Below, in pieces: positions 19,382 to 29,170 of a DNA stretch of 64,000 nucleotides (positions within the stretch are counted from its first letter, which is position 1; each line of letters starts with the position of its first letter). The DNA comes from Actinomadura atramentaria DSM 43919 (lineage in GTDB: Bacteria > Actinomycetota > Actinomycetes > Streptosporangiales > Streptosporangiaceae). The stretch is taken from assembly GCF_000381885.1 (NCBI RefSeq), contig NZ_KB907208.1, positions 496,001 to 560,000 of the forward strand, given 5' to 3'. The translations under genes and the position numbers were made by a program. The notes below the pieces were generated by a model. The model had not been told where the DNA came from. It saw only the letters and a list, made by a program, of their open reading frames with translations, and made no database searches.

Positions 19382-20739
19382 CGCTGGTTCTCCCGCCGTT
19401 CGCCGTGTCCGGGAATGGGCCGGGCGGCGGGGGCCGCCGGGCCGGGGTCGGCCGCGCCGCGCGGGCGGGCCACCGGTCCGCCGTCCGTGCGGGGATCGTA
19501 CCCGTCGTCGGCGGGGCGGCCGGGGACGGCGGTCAGCTCGGCGGCCGACAGGGCGCGGGGGGCGTCCGCGACGGGCTCGGGCGCGTCCAGCGGACCGTCG
19601 ACGACGCCGAGGTCGCGCAGCTTGCGGGCGCTGACGAGCACGCGCGACTCCAGCGACCCGACCGTCCGGTTGTAGGACGAGATCGCGTTGGTGAGGCCGC
19701 GGCCCAGCTCGTCCAGGTGGCCGCCCATCGTGCCCAGCCGCTCGTACAGTTCGCGGCCGAGGTCGAACACCGCGCGCGCGTTCTGCGACAGGGCCTCCTG
19801 CTGCCAGGCGTACGACGCGGTCCGCAGCATCGTGATCAGCGTGGTCGGCGTCGCGATGTGGACGCGGCGGCGCAGCGCGTGCTCCAGCAGGTCGGGGTCG
19901 CGGTCGAGCGCGGGGGCGAGGAACGCCTCGCCGGGGATGAACAGCACGACGAACTCCGGGGTCGGGCTGAACGCGCGCCAGTACGTCTTGGCGGCGAGCC
20001 GGTCGACGTGCTCGCGCAGGTGGCGGGCGTGCGCGTCGAGGCGGTCGCCCTCGGCGCGCTGGTCGTCGGCGGCGGCCGCGTCGAGGTAGGCGGCCAGCGA
20101 GACCTTGGCGTCCACGACGATGTTCTTGCCGCCCGCGAGCCGGACGACGAGGTCGGGGCGGACGGTCCCGTCCGGCGTGGCGACGCCGGCCTGCTCGTCG
20201 AAGTCGCAGTGGTGCGCCATCCCGGACAGTTCCACGACGCGCCGCAGTTGCAGCTCGCCCCACCGGCCGCGCGCCTCGGGCCGCTGCAGCGCCCGCACCA
20301 GCGTGCGGGTCTCGCCGCGCAGTTCCTCGGAGCTGCGCCGGACGAACTCGACCTGCTTGGCGAGCATCGCGTGCGACTCGCGGCGGCCCGTCTCGACCTC
20401 GCGCAACTGCTCCTCGACCTTGGCCAGCGTCTCGCGCAGCGGCGTGACCAGGTGCTCGACGGCCTCGCGGCGGCGGTCCAGCTCGCCCGCGGCCTCGACC
20501 CCGGCGGCGCGCAGCCGGGTGTCGGCGAGTTCGAGGAACCGCTGGTTGCTGGTGTCGAGGGCCTTGGCCGACAGCGCCTCGAAGCGCTCGGCCATGCGCT
20601 CCTCGGCGTAGGCGAGCTTCTCCTCGGCGGCGCGGGCGCGCGCGATGAGCGGTCCCTGACGGCCGGTGGCGACGGCGAAGCCGAGCGCCGTACCGAAGGC
20701 GGCCCCGACGAGAAGGGCGACGAACAGCCCGAGATCCAT
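19378..20739 (-). CDS. rmuC: DNA recombination protein RmuC
   Basis: 453 aa from the ATG at 20739 (MDLGLFVALLVGAAFG). One N-terminal membrane helix (about 3-25) is followed by a long coiled coil (about 35-150) and the RmuC nuclease-like domain. Visible motifs are GRWGELQLRRVVELSGM, RPDLVVRLAGGKNIVVDAK and FIPGEAFLAPAL, with a disordered Pro-rich tail. RmuC limits DNA inversions at short repeats in E. coli; a restriction-endonuclease fold is predicted. GACGAT lies 6 nt upstream of the start. It overlaps the DUF6542 gene by 4 nt. Confidence 0.92.
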   Translation of the reverse strand: MDLGLFVALLVGAAFGTALGFAVATGRQGPLIARARAAEEKLAYAEERMAERFEALSAKALDTSNQRFLELADTRLRAAGVEAAGELDRRREAVEHLVTPLRETLAKVEEQLREVETGRRESHAMLAKQVEFVRRSSEELRGETRTLVRALQRPEARGRWGELQLRRVVELSGMAHHCDFDEQAGVATPDGTVRPDLVVRLAGGKNIVVDAKVSLAAYLDAAAADDQRAEGDRLDAHARHLREHVDRLAAKTYWRAFSPTPEFVVLFIPGEAFLAPALDRDPDLLEHALRRRVHIATPTTLITMLRTASYAWQQEALSQNARAVFDLGRELYERLGTMGGHLDELGRGLTNAISSYNRTVGSLESRVLVSARKLRDLGVVDGPLDAPEPVADAPRALSAAELTAVPGRPADDGYDPRTDGGPVARPRGAADPGPAAPAARPIPGHGERRENQR

Positions 20740-20883
20740 GCGTTCATCGTCGCAGCGGTCGCGTGTGCCGCCGGGCGCGACGCGCCGGATGCGAGGGACG
20801 CGGGTCATGAGACCCTGTGTCCAATAAAGCGTGATGTGCGGAGAACGGCAGGGAGTCTCCGCGCGGTTCCCCAGGAGGCGTCG

Positions 20884-21900
20884 ATGGCCCTCTCCGCGTT
20901 CGAATCCACCCGGCTCCGGTTCGTGGCGACCACCCCGGCGCAGCGCCGCGTCGCCCGCGCGCTCGCCCTCGAACCCGGCCTGCCGCCGACCGGCAAGGCG
21001 CGGATCGCGGCGCGCGTCATCCGCGTCCTGCTGCGCAGCGCCTGGGAGTACGGGCCCGACGGCGAGGCCGGGATGCTGCTCATCCAGCGCGCCACCGCGC
21101 TCGCCGGGCGGTTCCAGGGCGTCCCGCGCGGCGTCCGGATCACGCCGGAGGACGCCGGGCCCGGCGGCACCGAGTGGGTGCGCGCGGGCGCGCCCGACGA
21201 GGGCAAGGTCGCGCTGTACCTGCACGGCGGCGGGTACTTCTTCGGCGGGCCCCGGCTGTACCGGCCGTTCGCGTGGCGGCTGTCGGCCGCGACGGCGCGG
21301 CCCGTCCTGATGCTGGACTACCGGCTCGCGCCGCGGCACACGCCCGCGGACGCGCTGGAGGACGCGATCGGCGCGTACGAGGCGCTGCTCGACCGGGGCT
21401 ACGCCCCGTCCGACATCGTCGTCGGCGGCGACTCGGCGGGCGGCCACCTCGCGCTCGCCCTGCTGCTCGCCCTGAAGGAGCGCGAGCGCCCGCAGCCCGC
21501 CGCCGCGTTCCTGTTCTCGCCGTGGGCGGACCTGCTGTGCGAGGCGGACTCGCACTCGCTCAACGCCCGCACCGACGCCCTGATCCCCGCCGGGAAGCTC
21601 GCCTGGGCGGGCCGGTCCTACTGCGAGGCGCACGGCGGCGTCGAGGAGAGCCCGCTGCTCGCGCCGGGCCGCGCCGACCTGGCCGGGCTGCCGCCGCTGC
21701 TGTTCGTCGCCAGCAGCACCGAGATTCTGCGCGACGACGCCCGCGCCGCCGCCGAGCGCGCCCGCGCGTCCGGCGTCGAGGCCGTCTACCAGGAGTGGGA
21801 CGGGCAGGTCCACGTGTTCCCCGTGTTCTCCGACTTCGTGCCGGAGGGCAAGGCCGTGTTCCGGCACGTCGCGGAGTTCCTGCGCGGAGCGGGGGCCTGA
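20884..21900 (+). CDS. Alpha/beta hydrolase, hormone-sensitive-lipase family
   Basis: 338 aa from the ATG at 20884, with AGGAGG upstream. The oxyanion-hole motif HGGGYFFGG and nucleophile elbow GGDSAGGHLA identify the HSL (family IV) carboxylesterase group. The likely acid is in EILRDDA and the base in HVFPVF, completing the Ser-Asp-His triad. No signal peptide is evident, so it should be cytosolic. An N-terminal cap of about 80 residues precedes the core. The natural substrate is unknown; short acyl esters are typical for the family. Confidence 0.9.
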   Translation: MALSAFESTRLRFVATTPAQRRVARALALEPGLPPTGKARIAARVIRVLLRSAWEYGPDGEAGMLLIQRATALAGRFQGVPRGVRITPEDAGPGGTEWVRAGAPDEGKVALYLHGGGYFFGGPRLYRPFAWRLSAATARPVLMLDYRLAPRHTPADALEDAIGAYEALLDRGYAPSDIVVGGDSAGGHLALALLLALKERERPQPAAAFLFSPWADLLCEADSHSLNARTDALIPAGKLAWAGRSYCEAHGGVEESPLLAPGRADLAGLPPLLFVASSTEILRDDARAAAERARASGVEAVYQEWDGQVHVFPVFSDFVPEGKAVFRHVAEFLRGAGA

Positions 21901-21932
21901 CCCCCGTCCGGGGGCCCATAAACTGATTCGCC

Positions 21933-23024
<1,092 letters not shown>

Positions 23025-23038
23025 TTTGTCCGTTATTA

Positions 23039-23069
23039 CGCCCGGTCGTGCGGTGATCACGGCCGGGCG
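23039..23069 (+). terminator. Terminator of ychF
   Basis: CGCCCGG-T-CGTG (23039-23050) pairs with CACG-G-CCGGGCG (23058-23069) across a 7-nt loop, one wobble pair included, and TTC follows. It begins 15 nt after the ychF stop. Confidence 0.75.
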
Positions 23070-23424
23070 TTCGGCGTTCCGGGGTTCCGGTGGGCCGGAA
23101 TCCGCCGTGTGAGATGTCCGGTGTGTCCAGCGGCACGCCGTCGGGTGCGCCGGGCGCGGCGCGCCGCACCGATCGCCCGCGGACCGGTCCCGCGCTCCGT
23201 TCGGAGTTAGGGGAAGGACATCGTCACCGTTTGGATATCTCGCCTGTTCAGCACGGCGTCGAATGCGTTATCCACAACCGCGCGGCGGGGCTGTGCTTTG
23301 CCTCGATGCGCTGGAAGAATCGGCGGTCGTGGTTAGTCTGGCCCGAGATGGGTTCGGACGAACCGTTCCAAGCAGACCAGGCATCGAAGCGCGCCGGACG
23401 GGGCGAGGCGCGGGCGGAGGCAGG
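23070..23424 (+). promoter_or_regulatory. Upstream region of the secretion operon: DnaA-box match and operator-like palindrome
   Basis: No gene is seen here. The region holds a perfect DnaA-box sequence TTATCCACA at 23268-23276, a possible -10 TAGTCT at 23334-23339 and, 12 nt further, the palindrome GGTTCG-GA-CGAACC at 23351-23364. The palindrome would lie at about +5 to +20 of a transcript and could be an operator. No good -35 is visible. A single DnaA box may be chance. Confidence 0.4.
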
Positions 23425-24444
23425 ATGGCTCGCAGGTCGGCCGTGAAGAACGGCCGCAGGACCGCCGGGGAGGACGCGGCGACGGGCGGCGGGCTCGGCA
23501 CGGCCGCCGACCCCTTCGACGCGCCCGACTACGAGTCGTTCGACCCGGGGACGCGGGGCGGCTCCCGGGTCGAGGGCGGGCGGCACGGCGGGTCCGGCGG
23601 CCGGTGGTGGGTGTGGCTGGGCCGCGCCGTGCTGTGGGCGCTGATCCTCGTCATCCTCGTCAACGGCGTCCGCGCGCCGTTCGAGCGGTTCACCTCCGAC
23701 GACTCGCCGGGAACCGCGAAGCCGTCGCCGGGCAAGGGGACCGGGTTCCCGACCACGGCCGCGAGCGCGTTCGCGCTGCAGTTCGCCGCCGTCTACCTCA
23801 ACTACGACGCCAAGAGCACGGCCGCCCGCGAGGCGCAGCTCCGCAGCTTCCTGCCCGACGGCGCGCCCGCCCAGTTCGGCTGGAACAACGCGGGCAAGCT
23901 CCAGGTCAGCTCCGTGCAGGTCGCCGGGATCGACGCGCGCGACGCCCACAACGGCACCGTCACGCTGCTCGCCCGCAACCAGGACAAGTGGCTGCGGCTC
24001 GCCGTCCCGGTCTACGCGGACGGCGGCGCGCTCGTCGTCTCGGGGCGGCCCGCGCTGCTGCCGCCGCCGAGCCGGGCGACGCTGCCGCAGAACGGCGTCC
24101 GCGAGCGCGACACCGCCCTGGAGACCGCGCTGACGCCCATCCTCGGCACGTTCTTCGACGCGTACGCCAAGAGCGACCAGACGCAGCTCTCCCGCTTCTC
24201 GGCGGGCTCGCCGATCGCCGGGCTCGGCAACTCGGTGACGTTCGTCGCGGTCCGCGGCGTCACCGCCCCGACCGGCGACCCCGGACGGCGCGTCGTCACC
24301 GCCACCGTCGCCTGGCAGCTCCCGGCCACCGGCGGCGGCGCGGGCGGCGAGCTGGAGCAGGACTACCGGCTCGACCTCGTCAAGAAGGCGAGCGACTGGT
24401 ACGTCCGCGACGTGCGCGGCATCACCGAGCCGAGCGCGCCATGA
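23425..24444 (+). CDS. TcpC/VirB8-like bitopic secretion protein
   Basis: 339 aa from the ATG at 23425 (MARRSAVKNGRRTAG), with GGAGG upstream. A disordered cytoplasmic tail is followed by one transmembrane helix (about 63-81, WLGRAVLWALILVILVNGV) and an extracytoplasmic part that appears to hold two NTF2-like domains (about 103-220 and 230-335). This is the layout of TcpC of clostridial plasmid pCW3 and other VirB8-type scaffold proteins of type IV secretion machines. It is the first gene of a co-directional cluster encoding VirB4-, VirB6- and wall-hydrolase-like proteins, which supports the call. Confidence 0.75.
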   Translation: MARRSAVKNGRRTAGEDAATGGGLGTAADPFDAPDYESFDPGTRGGSRVEGGRHGGSGGRWWVWLGRAVLWALILVILVNGVRAPFERFTSDDSPGTAKPSPGKGTGFPTTAASAFALQFAAVYLNYDAKSTAAREAQLRSFLPDGAPAQFGWNNAGKLQVSSVQVAGIDARDAHNGTVTLLARNQDKWLRLAVPVYADGGALVVSGRPALLPPPSRATLPQNGVRERDTALETALTPILGTFFDAYAKSDQTQLSRFSAGSPIAGLGNSVTFVAVRGVTAPTGDPGRRVVTATVAWQLPATGGGAGGELEQDYRLDLVKKASDWYVRDVRGITEPSAP

Positions 24445-24584
24445 CGCGGACGCCCGGCACCCGCACGACCCGACCGGCGGCCGCGGCCCCGGCGGGCACC
24501 ACCCCCGCGGCGCGTCCCGCGCGCGCGGCCGCCGCGACCCACCGGGGACACGTCCCCCCGACCACCGGCGACCCGGAAAGGTAG
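24441..24584 (+). CDS. Small ORF overlapping the tcpC-like stop
   Basis: 47 codons starting at an ATG that overlaps the previous stop as ATGA and ending 7 nt before the next gene. The product (MTRTPGTRTTRPAAAAPAGT..) is Ala/Pro/Arg/Thr-rich, low in complexity and without a membrane helix. Its composition resembles the other small ORF at 29045-29170. It could be a real peptide or only a device that keeps ribosomes moving to the next gene. No homologue is recognised. Confidence 0.4.
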   Translation: MTRTPGTRTTRPAAAAPAGTTPAARPARAAAATHRGHVPPTTGDPER

Positions 24585-24591
24585 GCAGTCG

Positions 24592-24876
24592 ATGCTGCAC
24601 CACATCATGGCGTCGATTCCCCACGACGTTCTGGCGGCGCCGAACGACGAACTCAAGACCGACAACCTCGCGGACTGGCTGCGGGGGATCTTCGGTCCGC
24701 TGTTCCTCGTCATCGTCTCGATCGTCGCGATCTTCTTCCTGTTCACCCGGGAGATCACGCGGTTCGTCCAGTTCATCGTCCTCGCGATCGGCATCGGAGT
24801 GGTCTTCTATGTGCCCAACATCATCGAGACGACGGCCAAGGCCATCGCCAAGGCCCTCGGCGTGGACCTGACCTGA
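24592..24876 (+). CDS. Small two-helix membrane protein of the secretion cluster
   Basis: 94 aa, ATG at 24592 with GGAAAGG about 10 nt upstream; ATG at 24607 is an alternative. Two transmembrane helices are predicted (about 33-51 and 58-74) separated by a short charged loop (TREITR). Its place between the TcpC-like and TcpE-like genes matches small membrane proteins such as TcpD/VirB3-type subunits. That analogy rests on position and topology; no family motif was recognised. Confidence 0.65.
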   Translation: MLHHIMASIPHDVLAAPNDELKTDNLADWLRGIFGPLFLVIVSIVAIFFLFTREITRFVQFIVLAIGIGVVFYVPNIIETTAKAIAKALGVDLT

Positions 24877-24947
24877 CCGGCGGGTCCAGGCCGCCGGACG
24901 CGGCCGGGCAGGCGGCACCGTGCGCGGACAGTTAGGGGAGCAGGGGC

Positions 24948-27900
24948 GTGGATCTACCCACGTACACGAGCATCTGGAAGATCGAGAAGCGGCTTTACAA
25001 GCTGTACGACCTGCGGCTCCCGATGCCGTTGCCGCTGGTGCAGGTCGGCGTCTTCGTCGGGGTGTTCGTGCCGTGGATCGTCCTGCTCACGCTCGTCGGC
25101 ATCCCGTTCCACCAGCCGTGGCACGTGCTCTACATCGTCCCGCCCGGGGTGCTGACGTGGCTGGCGACGCGGCCGGTGATCGAGGGGAAGCGGCTCACCG
25201 AGCTGCTGCTGTCGCAGTCGCGGTTCCTGTCCGAGCCGCGCACGTGGTGCCGGTTGACGCCGATCCGGGAGCCGCGCGAGGTCGTCGTGGTGGCGCGCGT
25301 GTGGCGGCGGCCGGAGCTGCCCGCGCAGGACGTCGCGCCGGAGCGCGCGGCCGTCAAGGAGCGGCGGCGGGCGCGGCGGCGGGCGGCCGAGGAGGTTCCG
25401 GCGGTCGAGGCTCCGGGGGTCGAGGTTCCGGCGGTCGAGGCTCCGGCGGCGCCCGCCGTCGCGCCCGCGCGGGCCGCCGGGCCGCCGCCGCTGCCCGAGC
25501 GTGAGCCCGCGGTCGTGCCGCCGCCCGCCCGGCCGTGGCGGCGCGCCGAACGGGACATCTCCCATGAGGACGACGTGCCGGTGATGGTCGAGCGGCCGCC
25601 CGCGACGCCGACGCTGGAGTCGCCGCCCGACGACGTGCCTGACGCGCGGCCCGCCGCCGCTGCGCCGCCGGTGCCCCCGGCGCGGACGGCCGAGCAGCCG
25701 GGCGGCGAGCCGGACTGGGAACCGGTGCGGGAGCGCGAAACGGAGCCGGGCCGGGCCGCCGGGGGAACCGGGAAGCGGGCGTTCGCGTCGGGCGTGCGGC
25801 GTCCCGGCGGGCATCCGGAGTTCTGGAAGGCCGCCGCACCGGACGGCGACGACGAGCCTTCGGCGGACGCCGCGCCGGACCGTCCGGGACGCGGGCAGCT
25901 TGGGACGGACCGGTTCGGAGCGGGGCGGCGGGGCGTCGGGCGGCCGGGTGCGTCCGGTGCGGGGCAGCCGGGTGCGGACCGGCCCAACGCCGGTCGGCCG
26001 GGCGCGCTGCAGCCGGGTACGGAACAGCCGGGCGCGGACGCGGACCAGGTGGGTCCGGGCCAGCCGGGAGTGGGTCGGCCGCTCGTTGGGCGGCCGGGTG
26101 CGTCCGGTGCGGGGCAGTCGGGTGCGGACCGTCCCGGCGCGGGTCGACCGGGCGTGGAGCGGCCGGGCACCGGCCGGTCGGATACCGAAGCGGGTGCTGG
26201 GATGGGTCAGGCGGGTGCGGACGAGAGCGGTGCGGGGCGGCCTCGGACGGCGGAGTTCGAGAAGCCCGCGCGCGGGTTGGGGCGTCGGCCCGCTGACGCG
26301 GGGCGGGGGTCGGAGCAGCGGTCGGGGTTGACTCGGCGGCCGCCGGAGGCTTCCGGGCCGGAGGCGGGGGAGGCGGGCTCCGGGCATGCGACGCAGGAGC
26401 CCGCGCGGCGGCCGGGGCCGCTGTGGCGGTCCGCCGAGTCCGGGTTCGGGTGGCGGCCGCCTGCGGACGGCGAGCAGCCGCCCGGCCCGGAGGAGAACGA
26501 GGTTCCGGTCGCGTCGGCGCAGAATGTCCGTGTTCCCGCCGCGCCCGAGGCGTCCGGTGACGATGAGCCGGTCGCCGGTGAGCACGCCTCCGTTGAGGCG
26601 TCCGCCGGTGAGGACGTGCCCGCCGCGGTCGAGGCGTCCGCCGGGGACGACGTTTCCGGCGCGCCCGCGCCCGCCGTGTCCGGTTCGCCGACTGGTGTGG
26701 ACGGGCCCGACGCTTCGGAGCCGCTGGTGGAGGACGACGCGTCCGGCGTTGAGGCGGCCGAAGAGGCCGACGCCGTCGCGGGCGACGAGCGTTTCGTTCG
26801 GGACGGCGAGGGCGCGGGGGCGGTCGGGCCGCCGCCCGCGACGCGGCCCGATCTGCCGCGGCAGGCCGTGATGCCCGTCGTGCCCGAGGACGAGCCCGCG
26901 TTCAACGGGGAACCCGGCGACGTCGTCGTCGCGGGGCGGCGTACGCCGGGATCGGGGCGTCGGCGGCCGCTGACGACGCGGCCGGACATCCCGCAGGTGC
27001 GGAACCCGGCCGCGCGGTCCGAGCCGCCCGCGACGCGGCCCGACATCCCCCAGGTGCCCGGTGCGTTCGGCGGAGCGCGGCCGTCCGGCGGGCAGCCGCC
27101 CGAGGCGCGGCCGCCCGCGCGGCTGGAACCGCCCCGGCCGTGGACGGACGGGCTGTCGCGGCCGCGGCCGTCCGCGAGCGGCGCCCCGGCGGGCGACGAG
27201 CCGCGCGCCGGTCGTCCGGCGGGTCCGGCCCGTCCGGCGCCGCCGCGTCCCGCATGGGCGGACGGGCCCGCGTCCGGTCAGCCCGCGTCCGGTCAGCCTT
27301 CGCCCGGTCAGTCCGGGGCGGGGCAGCACGCGCCCGATCAGCCCGGCGTTGGTCAGCCCGGCGCGGGGCAGGCCGGTTCCGGTCAGTCGGCGCCCGGCCA
27401 CCGGGTGCCGGAGCGGCCCGCATCCGATCAGCCCGTGGCGGGTCGGCGCATGCCCGGTCGGCCCGCGCCGGACCGGCCCGCGCCGGACCGGCCCGTCGCG
27501 GGTCGTCCCGCGTCCGGTCGGCCGGGGGCGGGGCAGCCGCCGGGGCACGGCGCGTCCGACCAGCCCGCGCCGGGTCACCACGGTCCCGGTCGCGCCGGGG
27601 CGGGGCAGCCGGCGCCCGGTCAGCCGACCGCCGGGCGGCCGGATGCGTACGCGCCCGGTCAGCCGGCGTCCGGTCAGCCCGGTCGACCGGCGTCCGGTCG
27701 ACCGGCGCCCGGTCAGTCCGCGCCCGGCCAGCTCGGCCAGCCCGCGCAGTCCGGCCAGCCCGCGCAGTCCGGCCAGCCTGCGCAGCCCGTTTCCGGGCAG
27801 CCTCCGCACGCTGATCGACCGGCGTCCGGGCAGCCCGCGCAGGCCGGTCAACCGGCGTCCGCGCAGTACGGTCGACCCGCGCAACCAGGTCAGCCCGCGC

Positions 27901-29048
27901 CGGACCAGTACGTTCCCGACCCCTACATGCCGGGTGAGCCCGGGGCGGGGCCGGACGGTTCCGGGGCGACCGAGGCGGGCGGGCCCGGGCAGCGGCCCTC
28001 CGCGCCGCCGTGGCGGGGCGGGCCCGACGCGGGCGAGCGGGACGAGGCGCAGGCCCCGCCGCGCGAGGTGCGGTCCGGGCCGGCGTCGCCCGTCCGGCCG
28101 CGGCCGCTGCCGCCGCCGCCCGAGCCGCCGCCGTCCGAGCCCGCGATCACCCCGCCCGGCCCCGACCACGAGGTCACCGGGGGCGGGCTGCGCCGCCTCG
28201 TCCAGGCCGTGGGCGGCGGCCACGGCGAGGCCGACGCCGAGTACCAGCAGCGCATCCAGCAGCCGTTCCACGGCACCCGGCACATCGTCGTGCTGGGCTG
28301 CACGGGCGGCGCGGGCCAGACCGTCACGGCGCTGATGCTCGGCCACACGCTGGCGCACCACAACGGCGAACCGATCGTCGCGGTGGACGTCAACCCGGGT
28401 CCGGGCGCGCTCGCCCGCCGCACCCGCAGCGAGACCAACGAGACGCTGACCGGCCTGATCGCGCACGCCGACCAGGTCGGCAGCCTCACCGCGATGCGCC
28501 GCTACACCTCGCAGGCCAAGTCCGGCCTGGACGTCATCGCGGCGGGCAAGAACCCGCTGCAGGCCCTCGACGACCGCGACTACGCCACCGCGATCCGCAC
28601 GATCGACCGGTTCTACTCGGTGACGCTGCTGGACGCGGCGGCGGCGGTCGTCGCGCGCGTCCTGCCGCACGCCGACCAGATCGTGCTGGTCGCCCCGGCG
28701 AGCGCCGACGCGCCCCGCGCGGTCGCGATGACGTTCGAGTGGCTGGACGGGCACGGCTACAGCGAGCTGCGGTCCCGCGCGGTGACGGTGATCAACGGGG
28801 TGAGCCGCCGCAGCATGGGCGACGTCGAGCACGCGGAGTCCGTCGCGCGCGGCCGCTGCCGGGCGCTCGTCCGCATCCCGTGGGACGATCACCTCAGCAT
28901 GGACCGGGCCCCCCGGAACGAGCTGAAGTCGTTGCGCGCCCCGACGCGCCGCGCCTATCTTGCCCTCGCCGGCGTGGTCGCCGGCGGGTTCAGCGTCGTG
29001 CCCGAGCGTTACCAGGAGCTGCAGCAGGAGCAGGAGGCCACCCGATGA
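24948..29048 (+). CDS. TcpE-like membrane domain fused to a disordered linker and a MinD/ParA-like domain
   Basis: 1366 aa, GTG at 24948 with AGGGGAG upstream. Residues 1-105 match TcpE (WKIEKRLYKLYDLRLPMPLP, two helices at about 29-50 and 57-73). Residues about 110-1075 are extremely low complexity (Pro, Gly, Gln, Ala, Arg), with many short repeats of GQPA/GRPA type. The C-terminal about 250 residues are MinD/ParA-like: IVVLGCTGGAGQTVTALML, a VAVDVNPGPGALA switch-like strand and VTVINGVSRRS. The P-loop Lys is replaced by Gln1124 and the signature Lys before GG by Thr1119, so ATP hydrolysis is doubtful. The stop overlaps the next small ORF as ATGA. Confidence 0.75.
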   Translation: MDLPTYTSIWKIEKRLYKLYDLRLPMPLPLVQVGVFVGVFVPWIVLLTLVGIPFHQPWHVLYIVPPGVLTWLATRPVIEGKRLTELLLSQSRFLSEPRTWCRLTPIREPREVVVVARVWRRPELPAQDVAPERAAVKERRRARRRAAEEVPAVEAPGVEVPAVEAPAAPAVAPARAAGPPPLPEREPAVVPPPARPWRRAERDISHEDDVPVMVERPPATPTLESPPDDVPDARPAAAAPPVPPARTAEQPGGEPDWEPVRERETEPGRAAGGTGKRAFASGVRRPGGHPEFWKAAAPDGDDEPSADAAPDRPGRGQLGTDRFGAGRRGVGRPGASGAGQPGADRPNAGRPGALQPGTEQPGADADQVGPGQPGVGRPLVGRPGASGAGQSGADRPGAGRPGVERPGTGRSDTEAGAGMGQAGADESGAGRPRTAEFEKPARGLGRRPADAGRGSEQRSGLTRRPPEASGPEAGEAGSGHATQEPARRPGPLWRSAESGFGWRPPADGEQPPGPEENEVPVASAQNVRVPAAPEASGDDEPVAGEHASVEASAGEDVPAAVEASAGDDVSGAPAPAVSGSPTGVDGPDASEPLVEDDASGVEAAEEADAVAGDERFVRDGEGAGAVGPPPATRPDLPRQAVMPVVPEDEPAFNGEPGDVVVAGRRTPGSGRRRPLTTRPDIPQVRNPAARSEPPATRPDIPQVPGAFGGARPSGGQPPEARPPARLEPPRPWTDGLSRPRPSASGAPAGDEPRAGRPAGPARPAPPRPAWADGPASGQPASGQPSPGQSGAGQHAPDQPGVGQPGAGQAGSGQSAPGHRVPERPASDQPVAGRRMPGRPAPDRPAPDRPVAGRPASGRPGAGQPPGHGASDQPAPGHHGPGRAGAGQPAPGQPTAGRPDAYAPGQPASGQPGRPASGRPAPGQSAPGQLGQPAQSGQPAQSGQPAQPVSGQPPHADRPASGQPAQAGQPASAQYGRPAQPGQPAPDQYVPDPYMPGEPGAGPDGSGATEAGGPGQRPSAPPWRGGPDAGERDEAQAPPREVRSGPASPVRPRPLPPPPEPPPSEPAITPPGPDHEVTGGGLRRLVQAVGGGHGEADAEYQQRIQQPFHGTRHIVVLGCTGGAGQTVTALMLGHTLAHHNGEPIVAVDVNPGPGALARRTRSETNETLTGLIAHADQVGSLTAMRRYTSQAKSGLDVIAAGKNPLQALDDRDYATAIRTIDRFYSVTLLDAAAAVVARVLPHADQIVLVAPASADAPRAVAMTFEWLDGHGYSELRSRAVTVINGVSRRSMGDVEHAESVARGRCRALVRIPWDDHLSMDRAPRNELKSLRAPTRRAYLALAGVVAGGFSVVPERYQELQQEQEATR
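25938..26131 (+). repeat. 44-bp direct repeat, two copies 150 bp apart, inside the TcpE-MinD gene
   Basis: Copies at 25938-25981 and 26088-26131 differ at one base by eye and both begin GGGCGGCCGGGTGCGTCCGG. They encode GRPGASGAGQ(P/S)GADRP. The 150-bp distance is exactly 50 codons, so recombination between them would keep the frame. Shorter tandem repeats (15 bp near 27460-27490; 18 bp near 27748-27785) occur further on. Confidence 0.8.
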
Positions 29049-29170
29049 GCGCCCCCGCACGCCCGCCCCGCACGACGCGGAGCGCGGCGGGAAGGAGTGG
29101 GACAGTCGCCTCGCCGGTCCGCCACGGGAATGTGGCGGCCGCGGCGGGACCGCGCGGAGCGGCGCGGTGA
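29045..29170 (+). CDS. Small ORF overlapping both neighbours
   Basis: 41 codons (MSAPARPPRTTRSAAGRSGT..). Its ATG overlaps the TcpE-MinD stop (ATGA at 29045-29048) and its TGA overlaps the GTG start of the VirB4 gene (GTGA at 29167-29170). Such double overlap is a strong sign that ribosomes translate it, whether or not the peptide matters. It is basic, Ala/Pro/Arg/Ser-rich and has no membrane segment. GGAG for the VirB4 start lies within it at 29156-29159. Confidence 0.5.
   Translation: MSAPARPPRTTRSAAGRSGTVASPVRHGNVAAAAGPRGAAR

Noticed and set aside
23268..23276. Replication origin
   Set aside because: Only one DnaA box, no dnaA/dnaN nearby and no box cluster.
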